Shown here piece after piece: positions 25,265 to 32,937 of a stretch of 64,000 nucleotides of DNA. Where the stretch lies: positions 186,001-250,000 of the forward strand of contig OZ242258.1 in the NCBI GenBank assembly GCA_965207025.1, given 5' to 3'. Position numbers and translations under genes: made by a program. Position 1 is the first letter of the stretch. Every line of letters starts with the position of its first letter. This DNA comes from Bin87 sp034423595 (lineage in GTDB: Bacteria > Chloroflexota > Dehalococcoidia > Lucifugimonadales > UBA3495). Under the pieces are notes generated by a model. The model did not search any database, was not told the DNA's origin, and saw nothing but the letters and a program-made list of their open reading frames with translations.

Positions 25265-25969
25265 TTGGCCCACGTAGATACACACCACGCCCCGCCGGCG
25301 CATGAGCCGGAGGAGCACGCACCCGCCCACGCGGAGGAAACCACCACTGGCATAACCCACCGGAAGCTCCTGATGTGGGTGTTTCTCGGCTCGGACTGCT
25401 TGTTCTTCGGTTCCCTCATCGCCACCTACATGGTGTACCGCGGCCAGAGCATCGTCGGCCCTTACCCCAAGGACATAATCGACGTTCCCATCACCACCAT
25501 AAGCACCTTCGTGTTGCTGATGAGTTCATTTGCGATGGTGATGGCGGTGGCTGCTGCCCGCAACGGCAATCAGAAGCGGCTCATACAGTGGTTGATATGC
25601 ACCATCATCCTGGGCGGCGGTTTCATCGGTTTCCAGGTGTACGAATTCAACCTGTTCCGTGTTGAGGGGCTGAGATACGAAACCAACCTGTTTAGCAGCA
25701 CGTTCTTCACGCTGACCGGGTTCCACGGCGCCCACGTTACGCTGGGTCTCTTCTGGCTGCTGTGCCTGACCATTATTTCCGCCCGCAACCCGGCGGGCCG
25801 GCCTTCCGCCGAAGACGTGGACATTGCCGGACTGTACTGGCACTTTGTTGACATCGTCTGGATCGTGATCTTCACCCTGCTGTATCTGATTGGCGGCTTC
25901 GACGCCGGGCCTGACGTCGCGCATGCCGCGGCCCAGGGCTGGCAATGGATCACCGGCGTTATCACCTAG
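25265..25969 (+). CDS. coxC: Cytochrome c oxidase subunit III
   Basis: A 234-residue subunit III with about five to six membrane helices. The start is TTG 25265, supported by AGGAGG ending 6 bases upstream and by a family-typical His/Pro/Glu-rich N-terminus before LLMWVFLGSDCLFFGSL. The conserved FTLTGFHGAHVTLG and GLYWHFVDIVWIVIF segments are present. Subunit III stabilises the oxidase core. Next in the oxidase operon, 71 bp after coxA. Confidence 0.93.
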   Translation: MAHVDTHHAPPAHEPEEHAPAHAEETTTGITHRKLLMWVFLGSDCLFFGSLIATYMVYRGQSIVGPYPKDIIDVPITTISTFVLLMSSFAMVMAVAAARNGNQKRLIQWLICTIILGGGFIGFQVYEFNLFRVEGLRYETNLFSSTFFTLTGFHGAHVTLGLFWLLCLTIISARNPAGRPSAEDVDIAGLYWHFVDIVWIVIFTLLYLIGGFDAGPDVAHAAAQGWQWITGVIT

Positions 25970-25973
25970 CAAT

Positions 25974-26002
25974 CGTCGTTCCGGCGGAAGCCGGAATCCA
26001 GG
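25974..26002. repeat. Short palindromic repeat, family B copy 3
   Basis: CGTCGTTCCGGCGGAAGCCG then GAATCCAGG, between coxC and the subunit IV gene, inside the oxidase operon. Confidence 0.7.
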
Positions 26003-26038
26003 GACAAAACCCACAGGTTCCCAGGAGGCACTCACGCA

Positions 26039-26893
26039 ATGAGCACTAACCCCGGCCACGAAGGCGCTCTGCCGCACGAAGAGCACGGCGGACACGAGGA
26101 TGCCGGCATTGGGCGGTTCTTCTTCGGGCGCGTTCCGGAGGGAGTGCATGGTGGCCTGAAGCAGTACGGCATTCTGGCAATCTTCCTGGCGATTATCACG
26201 TTCATCGAGTTCATCATCATCGTCCCGGAGGGATTGCAGGGTTCGCCCATCGTGATTGCCCCGCTGGTGATCCTGTCGGTCATCAAGTTCTTCTGCGTCG
26301 TTGCGTTCTTCATGCACCTGAAGTTCGAGCATGAGCTGCTTTGGCAGATATTCGTGGCGGGCCTGGTGCTGGGATTAGTGGTGGCCCTGGCCCTGGTGCT
26401 GCTGTTCGGTGTATTTCGGCCAACGCCGCGCGAGTTTTCAGAGCCGCGGCAACAGCCTTTTGAACATCACGTAGCCGAGGCGCACCACGAATATGAGCCG
26501 CTCGTGATTCCTACGCCGTGCCCTGTTGGCGCCTGCCCACAGCCGGCGGCGCCCGGCGCTGCCACCACTGCGTCTTCACCCGGACAGTCATTGTTCGTGG
26601 GAGCCGCCGCCTGCTCGTCCTGCCACACGATTTCCGGCGTGGCACAGGGTGTCCTCGGTCCGCCGCTGGATGGCATAGGTTCCGCCGCCGCCAACCGGAT
26701 ACCCGGCTATTCAGCGGAAGAGTACATCCGGGAGTCGATTCTTGAACCGGACGCCTACGCCGCCGGCACCGCCGACGGACTGTCCCAGGACTATGACGGC
26801 AACCTGATGCTGTCAACAATGGCCGGAGTGCTGCCTTCGCTGTCCGATGAGGATATAGAAACCCTGGTGGAATACCTGCTGAGTCTGCAATAG
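26039..26893 (+). CDS. Cytochrome c oxidase subunit IV fused to a cytochrome c domain
   Basis: A 284-residue protein. Residues about 40-126 hold three membrane helices in the prokaryotic subunit IV pattern (SVIKFFCVVAFFMHLKFEHE). After a Pro/Ala-rich linker (about 130-183) comes a class I cytochrome c with heme site CSSCH (192-196) and a Met-containing TMAGVLPSLSDEDI near the C-terminus. Subunit IV is usually about 100 residues, so this is a fusion. With the cytochrome c on subunit II, the complex would carry two covalent hemes. AGGAGG lies about 9 bases before ATG 26039. Confidence 0.88.
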   Translation: MSTNPGHEGALPHEEHGGHEDAGIGRFFFGRVPEGVHGGLKQYGILAIFLAIITFIEFIIIVPEGLQGSPIVIAPLVILSVIKFFCVVAFFMHLKFEHELLWQIFVAGLVLGLVVALALVLLFGVFRPTPREFSEPRQQPFEHHVAEAHHEYEPLVIPTPCPVGACPQPAAPGAATTASSPGQSLFVGAAACSSCHTISGVAQGVLGPPLDGIGSAAANRIPGYSAEEYIRESILEPDAYAAGTADGLSQDYDGNLMLSTMAGVLPSLSDEDIETLVEYLLSLQ

Positions 26894-26932
26894 CCACGTC
26901 TTGAGCTACATTGTTCAGCGAATCCCGATGTT

Positions 26933-26960
26933 TAGGGGCAGGTTTCAAACCTGCCCCTAC
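26933..26960. repeat. Short palindromic repeat, family A copy 2
   Basis: TAGGGGCAGGTTT with CAAACCTGCCCCTAC, a perfect hairpin after the last oxidase gene. It may end the operon transcript, though no T-run follows. Confidence 0.75.
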
Positions 26961-27057
26961 TGATTGCCGACGCGCGTTGCCCGGCGGGTTGGCATTCCCG
27001 CTGCAACAGCGGTAAGATGCCGTTATCGGCAACCCCCATTTAACGGAGGACTTTCCC

Positions 27058-27936
27058 ATGCTGGTTGATTTGATTCGCCTGACTGCCGCTGATGGAATGG
27101 AACTGGACGGCGCATTTTTCGAGCCGTCCCCGGACGCCAAACCGAACGGCCCCATTGACGCCGTTCTCTGTATCCACGGCTCGGGCCGCGCCTTCTACAC
27201 GCCGGCTACGGCCAACATGGCCAACGACCTCCGCAGCCAGGGTTACGCGGCTTTGACTCTAAACACGCGGGGCCACGATACAGTCTGGGTGGACCGGCAA
27301 ACCGGCGTCGCCGAGGGCAACGCCTACGAAATTCTGGACACGGGCCGCCAGGACCTGCGCGCCGGCATCGATTACCTGTCGAGCCGGGGATACCGGCGCA
27401 TCGGAATCCTGGGCCATAGCATGGGCGCGGTCAAAGTCGCCTACTACGCGGCAACCGAAGCTGATGCCAGGGTCGTGGTGGTCATACCCGTTTCGCCGGT
27501 GCGCCTGTCGTGCTCGTACTACCTGGAGTCGGAGGACGCTGAGGAGTTCCGCGCCAATCTGGAGATGGCGGACCGGATGGAAGAGGAAGGCCGGGCCCTG
27601 GACCTGTTCTACGTTGACTTTCCAATCAAGGAGATGTTTTCGGCGGCGGCGTACCTGGACAAGCACGGGCCGCTGGAGAAATACAACATCGTCCAACACG
27701 CGCCCAAAATCCGAGTCCCGATGTTCGTACTGTCCGGGTCGTTGGAGACCCACACGCGACTGCTGGACGTTCCGCAGGACATGATCACCGCCGCGGTAAA
27801 TAGCCCGCGCGCCGAATACCTGGTGCTGGAGGGCGGCAACCATTCGCTGACCAACATGATGCCTGAAGCCGGCGCTGCCGTGCTGGACTGGCTGGCGTCC
27901 CTGTCTGCGGCCGGCGTCTCGGCGGCGGCCAACTGA
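27058..27936 (+). CDS. Alpha/beta hydrolase
   Basis: A 292-residue alpha/beta-hydrolase with the oxyanion segment VLCIHGSGRAFYTPA, the nucleophile elbow GHSMG (Ser about 122) and a C-terminal GGNHSL with the expected histidine. A lid-like helical insertion (about 155-205, ESEDAEEFRANLEMADRMEEE) separates the elbow from the C-terminal strands. No signal peptide. GGAGG precedes ATG 27058. Only four bases separate it from trmO, so the two are probably cotranscribed. Substrate unknown. Confidence 0.85.
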   Translation: MLVDLIRLTAADGMELDGAFFEPSPDAKPNGPIDAVLCIHGSGRAFYTPATANMANDLRSQGYAALTLNTRGHDTVWVDRQTGVAEGNAYEILDTGRQDLRAGIDYLSSRGYRRIGILGHSMGAVKVAYYAATEADARVVVVIPVSPVRLSCSYYLESEDAEEFRANLEMADRMEEEGRALDLFYVDFPIKEMFSAAAYLDKHGPLEKYNIVQHAPKIRVPMFVLSGSLETHTRLLDVPQDMITAAVNSPRAEYLVLEGGNHSLTNMMPEAGAAVLDWLASLSAAGVSAAAN

Positions 27937-27940
27937 CGCG

Positions 27941-28393
27941 ATGGCCAAGCCGGCAGGGGAAGCGATCAGCGTCGTCCCGATAGGGTACGTGCGGAGCCGG
28001 TTCAGCGGCTATGCGCCGTCGGATGAAATGCGGCGGAAGACCTCCACGATCATCGTGTACCCGGAGTATGCGGATGGGCTGATGGGGCTGGAGCTGGGAG
28101 ACCGGATTCTGACGCTGTTTGTGTTGCACCGGGCCGTTCCGTCGGGGTACGACCTGCGGCTGCACCCGGGACACAATCCGGTCAATCCCATTCGCGGGGT
28201 GTTCGCCACGCGCAGTCAATACCGGCCCAATTTCATAGCGGCAACCGTGGCCCGTATCGAATCGGTGGGCATCGATGAGGACACTGGAGAGGGAGTGGTG
28301 AAGGTCAAGGATTTGGATGCCCAGGACGGCTCGCCGGTGATCGACATCAAACGCCACTCCACCGCGTTTGATGATGGCGCGCAGCCTGGTTAG
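27941..28393 (+). CDS. trmO: tRNA (N6-threonylcarbamoyladenosine37-N6)-methyltransferase
   Basis: A 150-residue TsaA/TrmO-family beta-barrel SAM-dependent enzyme that methylates t6A37 of tRNA-Thr. The family signature is clear: VVPIGYVRSRF at the N-terminus, HPGHNPVNPIRGVFATRSQYRPN, and the C-terminal VKDLDAQDGSPVIDIKRH. It is a short, single-domain form without the C-terminal extension of E. coli TrmO. It follows the hydrolase gene by four bases. Confidence 0.85.
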   Translation: MAKPAGEAISVVPIGYVRSRFSGYAPSDEMRRKTSTIIVYPEYADGLMGLELGDRILTLFVLHRAVPSGYDLRLHPGHNPVNPIRGVFATRSQYRPNFIAATVARIESVGIDEDTGEGVVKVKDLDAQDGSPVIDIKRHSTAFDDGAQPG

Positions 28394-28500
28394 GCTTTTT
28401 GACACCACCGGGTGGTTCGGATACCATCGTGTGCGGTGTCTTTTTCCCTTGACGCGAACGGCTCAGGGGTATCCGGATACTTTGCCACGGTGTAGCGACC

Positions 28501-28812
28501 ATGCCCATTTACGAATACCGCTGCCAAGCCTGCCATCGCGTAAGCAGCTTCTTTTTCAAGGTGGCCTCTGCGGTCAGCAGAGGCGTGAATTGCGAACACT
28601 GCGGCGATCCGGGTATGGAGCGCATCATGTCATCTTTTTCGCAGGGGCGTACCGAGGCGGACGAATACCGCAATCTGGACCCGCGCTACTACGAGATGGT
28701 GGACGACGCGCTGGGCAAGGCCTCACCCGGGTCCGACCCGGCTCACTACCTGCGGCAGATGGCCCCTTTCTCCGCCGCCGAAAAGAGTGGGGATCCCTAC
28801 TTCAACGAATAG
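28501..28812 (+). CDS. FmdB-type zinc-ribbon protein
   Basis: A 103-residue protein with the FmdB regulatory-type zinc ribbon: MPIYEYRCQACH (Cys8 and Cys11) and NCEHCGDP as the second cysteine pair. The remainder (about 45-103) is acidic, with a Tyr-rich DPRYYEMVDDALGKA helix that is common in Chloroflexi members. The role of these small proteins is not well known. A second member is encoded at 63641. Confidence 0.8.
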   Translation: MPIYEYRCQACHRVSSFFFKVASAVSRGVNCEHCGDPGMERIMSSFSQGRTEADEYRNLDPRYYEMVDDALGKASPGSDPAHYLRQMAPFSAAEKSGDPYFNE

Positions 28813-28857
28813 ATGCTGCCGTTTTGCCGGCCCACTGTCTCAGGAGGCAAAAACTGA

Positions 28858-29295
28858 ATGTCTGACGATGCTATCCCATTCCCGTCGTTGGCCTGGTTCG
28901 AGGCGCTGCAAAACCTGGTTAACGAGGACGCCGGCTACCGCCAATTTGGCACCGTGGACGCCGACATGGGAGTCAAGGTCGGCGAGGATGTGTACGTGGT
29001 CACCTTCGAGGCGTTCCAGTGTAAACAGGTTAGGGCGGGCAACGAGTACGACCTCATCAACGTGGACTTTTTCATCGAGATGGAATCGGATTCGTGGAGA
29101 ATGATGCTCGAAAACATCAAAGCCAACGGCGGGGCCGAGGCTGGGCAGACGCTCGTAAGCCTGGACATGATCCACGAGATTTCCAACAACGCCACCGGCG
29201 ATCAACTGCGGGCAGACCTGTTCTTCCGCTACAACCAGAGCCTCCAACACTTCTTCGACCTGTCCGCCAACCTGGAAACGACATTCTCCGACTAA
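28858..29295 (+). CDS. Conserved hypothetical protein
   Basis: A 145-residue cytoplasmic protein I do not recognise. AGGAGG lies 9 bases before ATG 28858. Alternating beta strands (MGVKVGEDVYVVTFEAFQ, DLINVDFFIEMES) and a C-terminal helix (LRADLFFRYNQSLQHFFDLS) suggest a small alpha/beta fold, somewhat like lipid-binding SCP2 domains. No cysteine-rich or catalytic motif. The serine-hydrolase gene follows after 26 bp. Confidence 0.5.
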   Translation: MSDDAIPFPSLAWFEALQNLVNEDAGYRQFGTVDADMGVKVGEDVYVVTFEAFQCKQVRAGNEYDLINVDFFIEMESDSWRMMLENIKANGGAEAGQTLVSLDMIHEISNNATGDQLRADLFFRYNQSLQHFFDLSANLETTFSD

Positions 29296-29321
29296 CGAGC
29301 CCCGAATAATGAGGAATATCG

Positions 29322-30428
29322 ATGACCACTGCCGCAGTTCAAGACCAGGTGGGGATGGATCCCGCCGCCGTTCAGGAGCTGGAAAAACTCTTTCACCAGC
29401 AGATTGACCAGGGGTTGCATCCCGGCGCCGGGTTGGCCGTTTATCGCCACGGGAAACTGGCCGTGGACCTTTGGGGCGGCTTGGCGGACGATGCCGCGGG
29501 TACGCCGGTGAACGGCGATACCATGTTCATCCTGTACTCGTCCACGAAGCCGCTGGCGGCGGCATGTCTGCATATCCTGTGGGAGCGTGGCCAACTGGAC
29601 TGGGATGACGCGGTGGCGAAGTATTGGCCCGGTTTCGCAAAGCACAACAAGGGCGGCGTCACCATCCGGCACATTCTGACCCACCGGGGCGGGTTCCCCG
29701 AGACTCCGCCGGAACTGTCTTGGGACCGCTGGCAGGACTGGGATTACGTGGTCAAGTGCATGGAGGACATCATTCCCGATTACCCGGCCGGGCAGATCAT
29801 GGCCTATCATCCCCGCAACTACGGGTGGGTGATCGGCGAACTGGTGCAGCGCATCGACGGACGACACATCGGCGTGTTCCTGCGCGAGGAGATTCTGGAC
29901 CCGCTGGGCATTGATGACGGGTACGTCGGGTTGCCGCCCGAACTAGAGCACCGGGTATCCCGCATCCACGCCATGGAAGACTGCGACCGGCCCGGCATGA
30001 TACGTCCGTACAACCGGCCAGAGGTACACCAGGCAGTGCATCCCGCCGGGGGCGGTATCTTCGCAGCGCGGGGGCTGGCTCGGTTCTACGCCATGCTATG
30101 TAACGGCGGCGAACTGGACGGCGCGCGCATCATGAAGCCGGAGACGGTGGCTGAAGGAACGCGGCTACAACTGGAAGCCAACGACTTCTCGCTGGGCACG
30201 CGAATGCGCCGTTCGCTGGGTCTGGTGCTGGACGACAACCGGATGGGCGTCACGCCCAGCAATGGCGCCGGCACGTTCGGCCACGGCGGGGCCGGCACAT
30301 CAGTGGGCTGGGCCGATCCGTCCATGGGCCTGGCGGTGGCCTACATCACCAACGGGTTCCGGGCCAGCGCAACCAACAATCCGCGTTTGGCCGTCATCTC
30401 GCGAGCGGTGCGGGCGGCGTGTAGGTAG
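29322..30428 (+). CDS. Class C beta-lactamase-like serine hydrolase
   Basis: A 368-residue serine hydrolase of the EstB/beta-lactamase class C fold. SxxK is SSTK (about residue 69), the Tyr motif is AYHPRNYGW (about 157) and the third motif is FGHGGAGTS near residue 322. There is no signal peptide, which argues for an intracellular esterase rather than a resistance enzyme. GAGGA precedes ATG 29322. The S1C protease gene begins three bases after the stop. Confidence 0.85.
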   Translation: MTTAAVQDQVGMDPAAVQELEKLFHQQIDQGLHPGAGLAVYRHGKLAVDLWGGLADDAAGTPVNGDTMFILYSSTKPLAAACLHILWERGQLDWDDAVAKYWPGFAKHNKGGVTIRHILTHRGGFPETPPELSWDRWQDWDYVVKCMEDIIPDYPAGQIMAYHPRNYGWVIGELVQRIDGRHIGVFLREEILDPLGIDDGYVGLPPELEHRVSRIHAMEDCDRPGMIRPYNRPEVHQAVHPAGGGIFAARGLARFYAMLCNGGELDGARIMKPETVAEGTRLQLEANDFSLGTRMRRSLGLVLDDNRMGVTPSNGAGTFGHGGAGTSVGWADPSMGLAVAYITNGFRASATNNPRLAVISRAVRAACR

Positions 30429-30431
30429 CTG

Positions 30432-31487
30432 ATGCCTGAAACCTACTTGTCAGTAGCCGAGATTGTAAAACGCATCGTTGACGGTCTCGTGCAAATCGTT
30501 ACAGATTCTGGCAACGGCTCCGGGTTCGCGGTTTCCGCAGACGGCCTCATCATTACCAATGCCCACGTAGTGGGACGAGAACCGAGGGTGACGGTCCATA
30601 TCGTCAATTGTGGAAGCCTTCCCGGCCAGGTGCTAGGCCGGAACGAGGTTCTGGACCTAGCCGTAGTCAAAGTGGAGCCACCCCGCGCGCTGAAGCCGAT
30701 GCCTATGGGAGACCCGAACAGCGTAGAAGTTGGCGAGGAGGTACTCGCTCTCGGGTTTCCGCTGAGCGACACGCTAGGACAGGAGTACGCCGTCACCAGA
30801 GGCATAGTTTCGTCGCGCCGCACTTGGGACTCAGTAAGTTATTTCCAAACCGACGCGGCGATTAATCCTGGCAACAGCGGCGGCCCCCTGGTTAACCGGC
30901 AAGGACAAGTGATCGGCGTCAACACATCGTCGTACACCGGAGCTGACGGCATTTCCTTTGCGATTTCGGTTGCCGAAGTAAGGCAGAACTTACCATCTTT
31001 GGCATCGGGAGTTGATGTCCTGGTAGAGCCGACAAGAGAATGGTGGACCTACGAGAACGACCGTTACGGATACTGCTTGTTGGTACACCCCAGCTGGGAT
31101 TTATATCACGAATCTGATGAAGAGCACGTTTTCATTACCCGGGATGATGGTGTCTCCGTTGTCGGTACAATTAGCATCTGGGCATTGCCATTGAGTAGGT
31201 ATCGGACGCTGCCCGATATTGTCGAAGGGATGGTTGACGACCTCCATGAGGACGCGGTTAAGTGGGGATCATTTGATTTAGTCCATGTAGGTCACGATCC
31301 AACAACCGATGGGTACACAATAGATTATCTGTGGAGCGAAACTGCATATTCCGCTCTAACTCATAGCCGTGTTTTGGTTGTAGAATCCAGACAATACAGC
31401 AACTATTTTGTCTTTACTACCAATATACAGGCTTCTGTGCTTCAGTCGGTATGGGAGGAAGTTAGCGGAATGGAGTTTACCTACTGA
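30432..31487 (+). CDS. Trypsin-like (S1C) serine protease without PDZ domain
   Basis: A 351-residue protein. Residues about 10-190 are a DegP-like protease with the triad His45 (TNAHVV), Asp75 (LDLAVV) and Ser149 (NPGNSGGPLV). No PDZ domain follows. Instead residues about 205-351 form a different domain, starting WWTYENDRYGYCLLVHPSW, that looks PsbP-like. No signal peptide or membrane anchor is seen, unlike most S1C proteases. The 3' part is clearly more A+T-rich than neighbours. It overlaps the next gene by one base (TGATG). Confidence 0.82.
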   Translation: MPETYLSVAEIVKRIVDGLVQIVTDSGNGSGFAVSADGLIITNAHVVGREPRVTVHIVNCGSLPGQVLGRNEVLDLAVVKVEPPRALKPMPMGDPNSVEVGEEVLALGFPLSDTLGQEYAVTRGIVSSRRTWDSVSYFQTDAAINPGNSGGPLVNRQGQVIGVNTSSYTGADGISFAISVAEVRQNLPSLASGVDVLVEPTREWWTYENDRYGYCLLVHPSWDLYHESDEEHVFITRDDGVSVVGTISIWALPLSRYRTLPDIVEGMVDDLHEDAVKWGSFDLVHVGHDPTTDGYTIDYLWSETAYSALTHSRVLVVESRQYSNYFVFTTNIQASVLQSVWEEVSGMEFTY

Positions 31488-31843
31488 TGTCTTCCATCAT
31501 CTACCACCTCGCCTTTCGCGCCGATTGGGAGGCCGGCTTGGCCGTCGGCGAATACTGCGCGCCATCGCTGGCGGAGGAGGGTTTCATCCACGCCAGCGGA
31601 GATGAGGAGCAGATGTTGCGGGTTGCGGCGCGGCTGTTCACGGGTCGTGATGATCTCCTCGTCCTGGATGTGGATACTGACAAACTGCCGGAAGACTCGC
31701 CGGTGATCCGGGAACCTGCTCGGTCCGGCGAAATCTATCCGCACGTGTACGGGCCGATCAATCCTGACGCGGTGGTGCGGGTGCGGGCGCTGTTTCCCGA
31801 TGCCGATAACCCGGGTGTCTTCACGTTGGCCGATGCCGGCTGA
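31487..31843 (+). CDS. DUF952 protein
   Basis: A 118-residue DUF952 protein: IYHLAFRADWEAG, EEGFIHASGDEEQM, LVLDVDTDKL and the YPHVYGPINPDAVVRV segment are characteristic. The function of the family is not established. Its start overlaps the protease stop by one base. The downstream kinase-like frame continues directly after its TGA in the same reading frame. Confidence 0.8.
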   Translation: MSSIIYHLAFRADWEAGLAVGEYCAPSLAEEGFIHASGDEEQMLRVAARLFTGRDDLLVLDVDTDKLPEDSPVIREPARSGEIYPHVYGPINPDAVVRVRALFPDADNPGVFTLADAG

Positions 31844-31984
31844 TTTGGGCTGAGGCTAGACATCCGTTACTCGGACGAGCAGCTGGCGATCATCAGGGGG
31901 GTTATATCCTCCCTGCCGGCTCTGGATCCCTTCAGCATCTCCCTGCGTGACGAGGCAGTTGCGCGAGGTGACTGCCCCCAACGA

Positions 31985-32803
31985 TTGTGGCCGCTCTGGC
32001 CCATGGAACGAACGGACGGCGAGTTGTGGCGTCTGCTCATCGAGGACGATCTCATCGAGCGGTTCTCAGTGTATGGCCTGTTCCCCGCCGCTTATCCGCT
32101 GGTGTATGGTCAGGATTCGCCGGATCCCGCCATACGATACGACGGCAGGACGCGCGGGCGCGTCGCCATTATCAACGGCGGTGCGAACGCGGTAGTCATC
32201 AAACCGTGCCAGAGCAGCCGCGAGGCGGAAATCGCCGCCGTGGCCGGTGAGTTGAGCGTCGGGCCGGTCCAACTGCCCACCATTGGCGGGTTCCTCACCG
32301 AGGAATTCGTTGATGGACGGTTCCTTACCGACCTGTCGGCGGAGGAAGCCACCCAGGAACGGATGCGCTCGGTGGGGGTAGCGTTGGCCGATGCGCTGGC
32401 CCGCCTGCACGCCGCCGACATCTGCTACAACGATGCGACGATAGCCGACCCGGAAGGCCGTTCCCACATCATTCTGCGTCCCGGCGGTGAAATCCGGTTG
32501 ATTGACTTCGGGGTCGCTCTGCTGCTGGACAACCACCCGGAAGCGTTGACGTTTGAGGATGCCTGGAATGCGGCGCGCACCGACCCCATGTTCCGACTGT
32601 TCCGGCAGATGGCCGGCGGCGACGATGACGCGGCACTCGCAAGGTTCGTTGCCGACTACGGCCGGCGTCTGGCGGGCCAATCGGCGGCGGAGATTCAGTC
32701 GCGGGATTGGCGGATCGCTGAGGAGGGGGCGTCCATCATCGCGGTCCGGTACGGGCAAGTGGCGGCGGATGCGTTGCGGGAAGGGCTAGCACAACGCCCT
32801 TGA
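31985..32803 (+). CDS. Small kinase-like protein, start uncertain
   Basis: At least 272 residues with a compact protein-kinase-like core. Features are an ATP-lysine strand AVVIKPC, a catalytic-loop-like LARLHAADICYNDATIADPEG and a DFG motif in IRLIDFGVAL. It lacks the usual HRD and C-lobe length, resembling Bud32/RIO-type small kinases. The given start is TTG 31985 (ATG alternative 32003). Convincing coding sequence runs further upstream in frame to about 31850 (IRYSDEQLAIIRGVISSLPA) with no ATG, GTG or TTG, and stops at the DUF952 TGA. So a CTG start, read-through or an unseen frameshift is possible. Confidence 0.6.
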   Translation: MWPLWPMERTDGELWRLLIEDDLIERFSVYGLFPAAYPLVYGQDSPDPAIRYDGRTRGRVAIINGGANAVVIKPCQSSREAEIAAVAGELSVGPVQLPTIGGFLTEEFVDGRFLTDLSAEEATQERMRSVGVALADALARLHAADICYNDATIADPEGRSHIILRPGGEIRLIDFGVALLLDNHPEALTFEDAWNAARTDPMFRLFRQMAGGDDDAALARFVADYGRRLAGQSAAEIQSRDWRIAEEGASIIAVRYGQVAADALREGLAQRP

Positions 32804-32813
32804 TTGCGCGGGG

Positions 32814-32843
32814 CTCTGGATTCCCGCGAAGGCGGGAATGACG
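32814..32843. repeat. Short palindromic repeat, family B copy 4
   Basis: CTCTGGATTCCCGCGAAGGC then GGGAATGACGA, between the kinase-like and ThDP-enzyme genes. Confidence 0.75.
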
Positions 32844-32937
32844 ATATGCCCGAACATGGCCCGGTGGACAACCGCCCGGCGCCGGCTTACTATGCCCGTA
32901 TCACTCGCTCACTCATTCCCCTTCAAGGAGCAAACCT

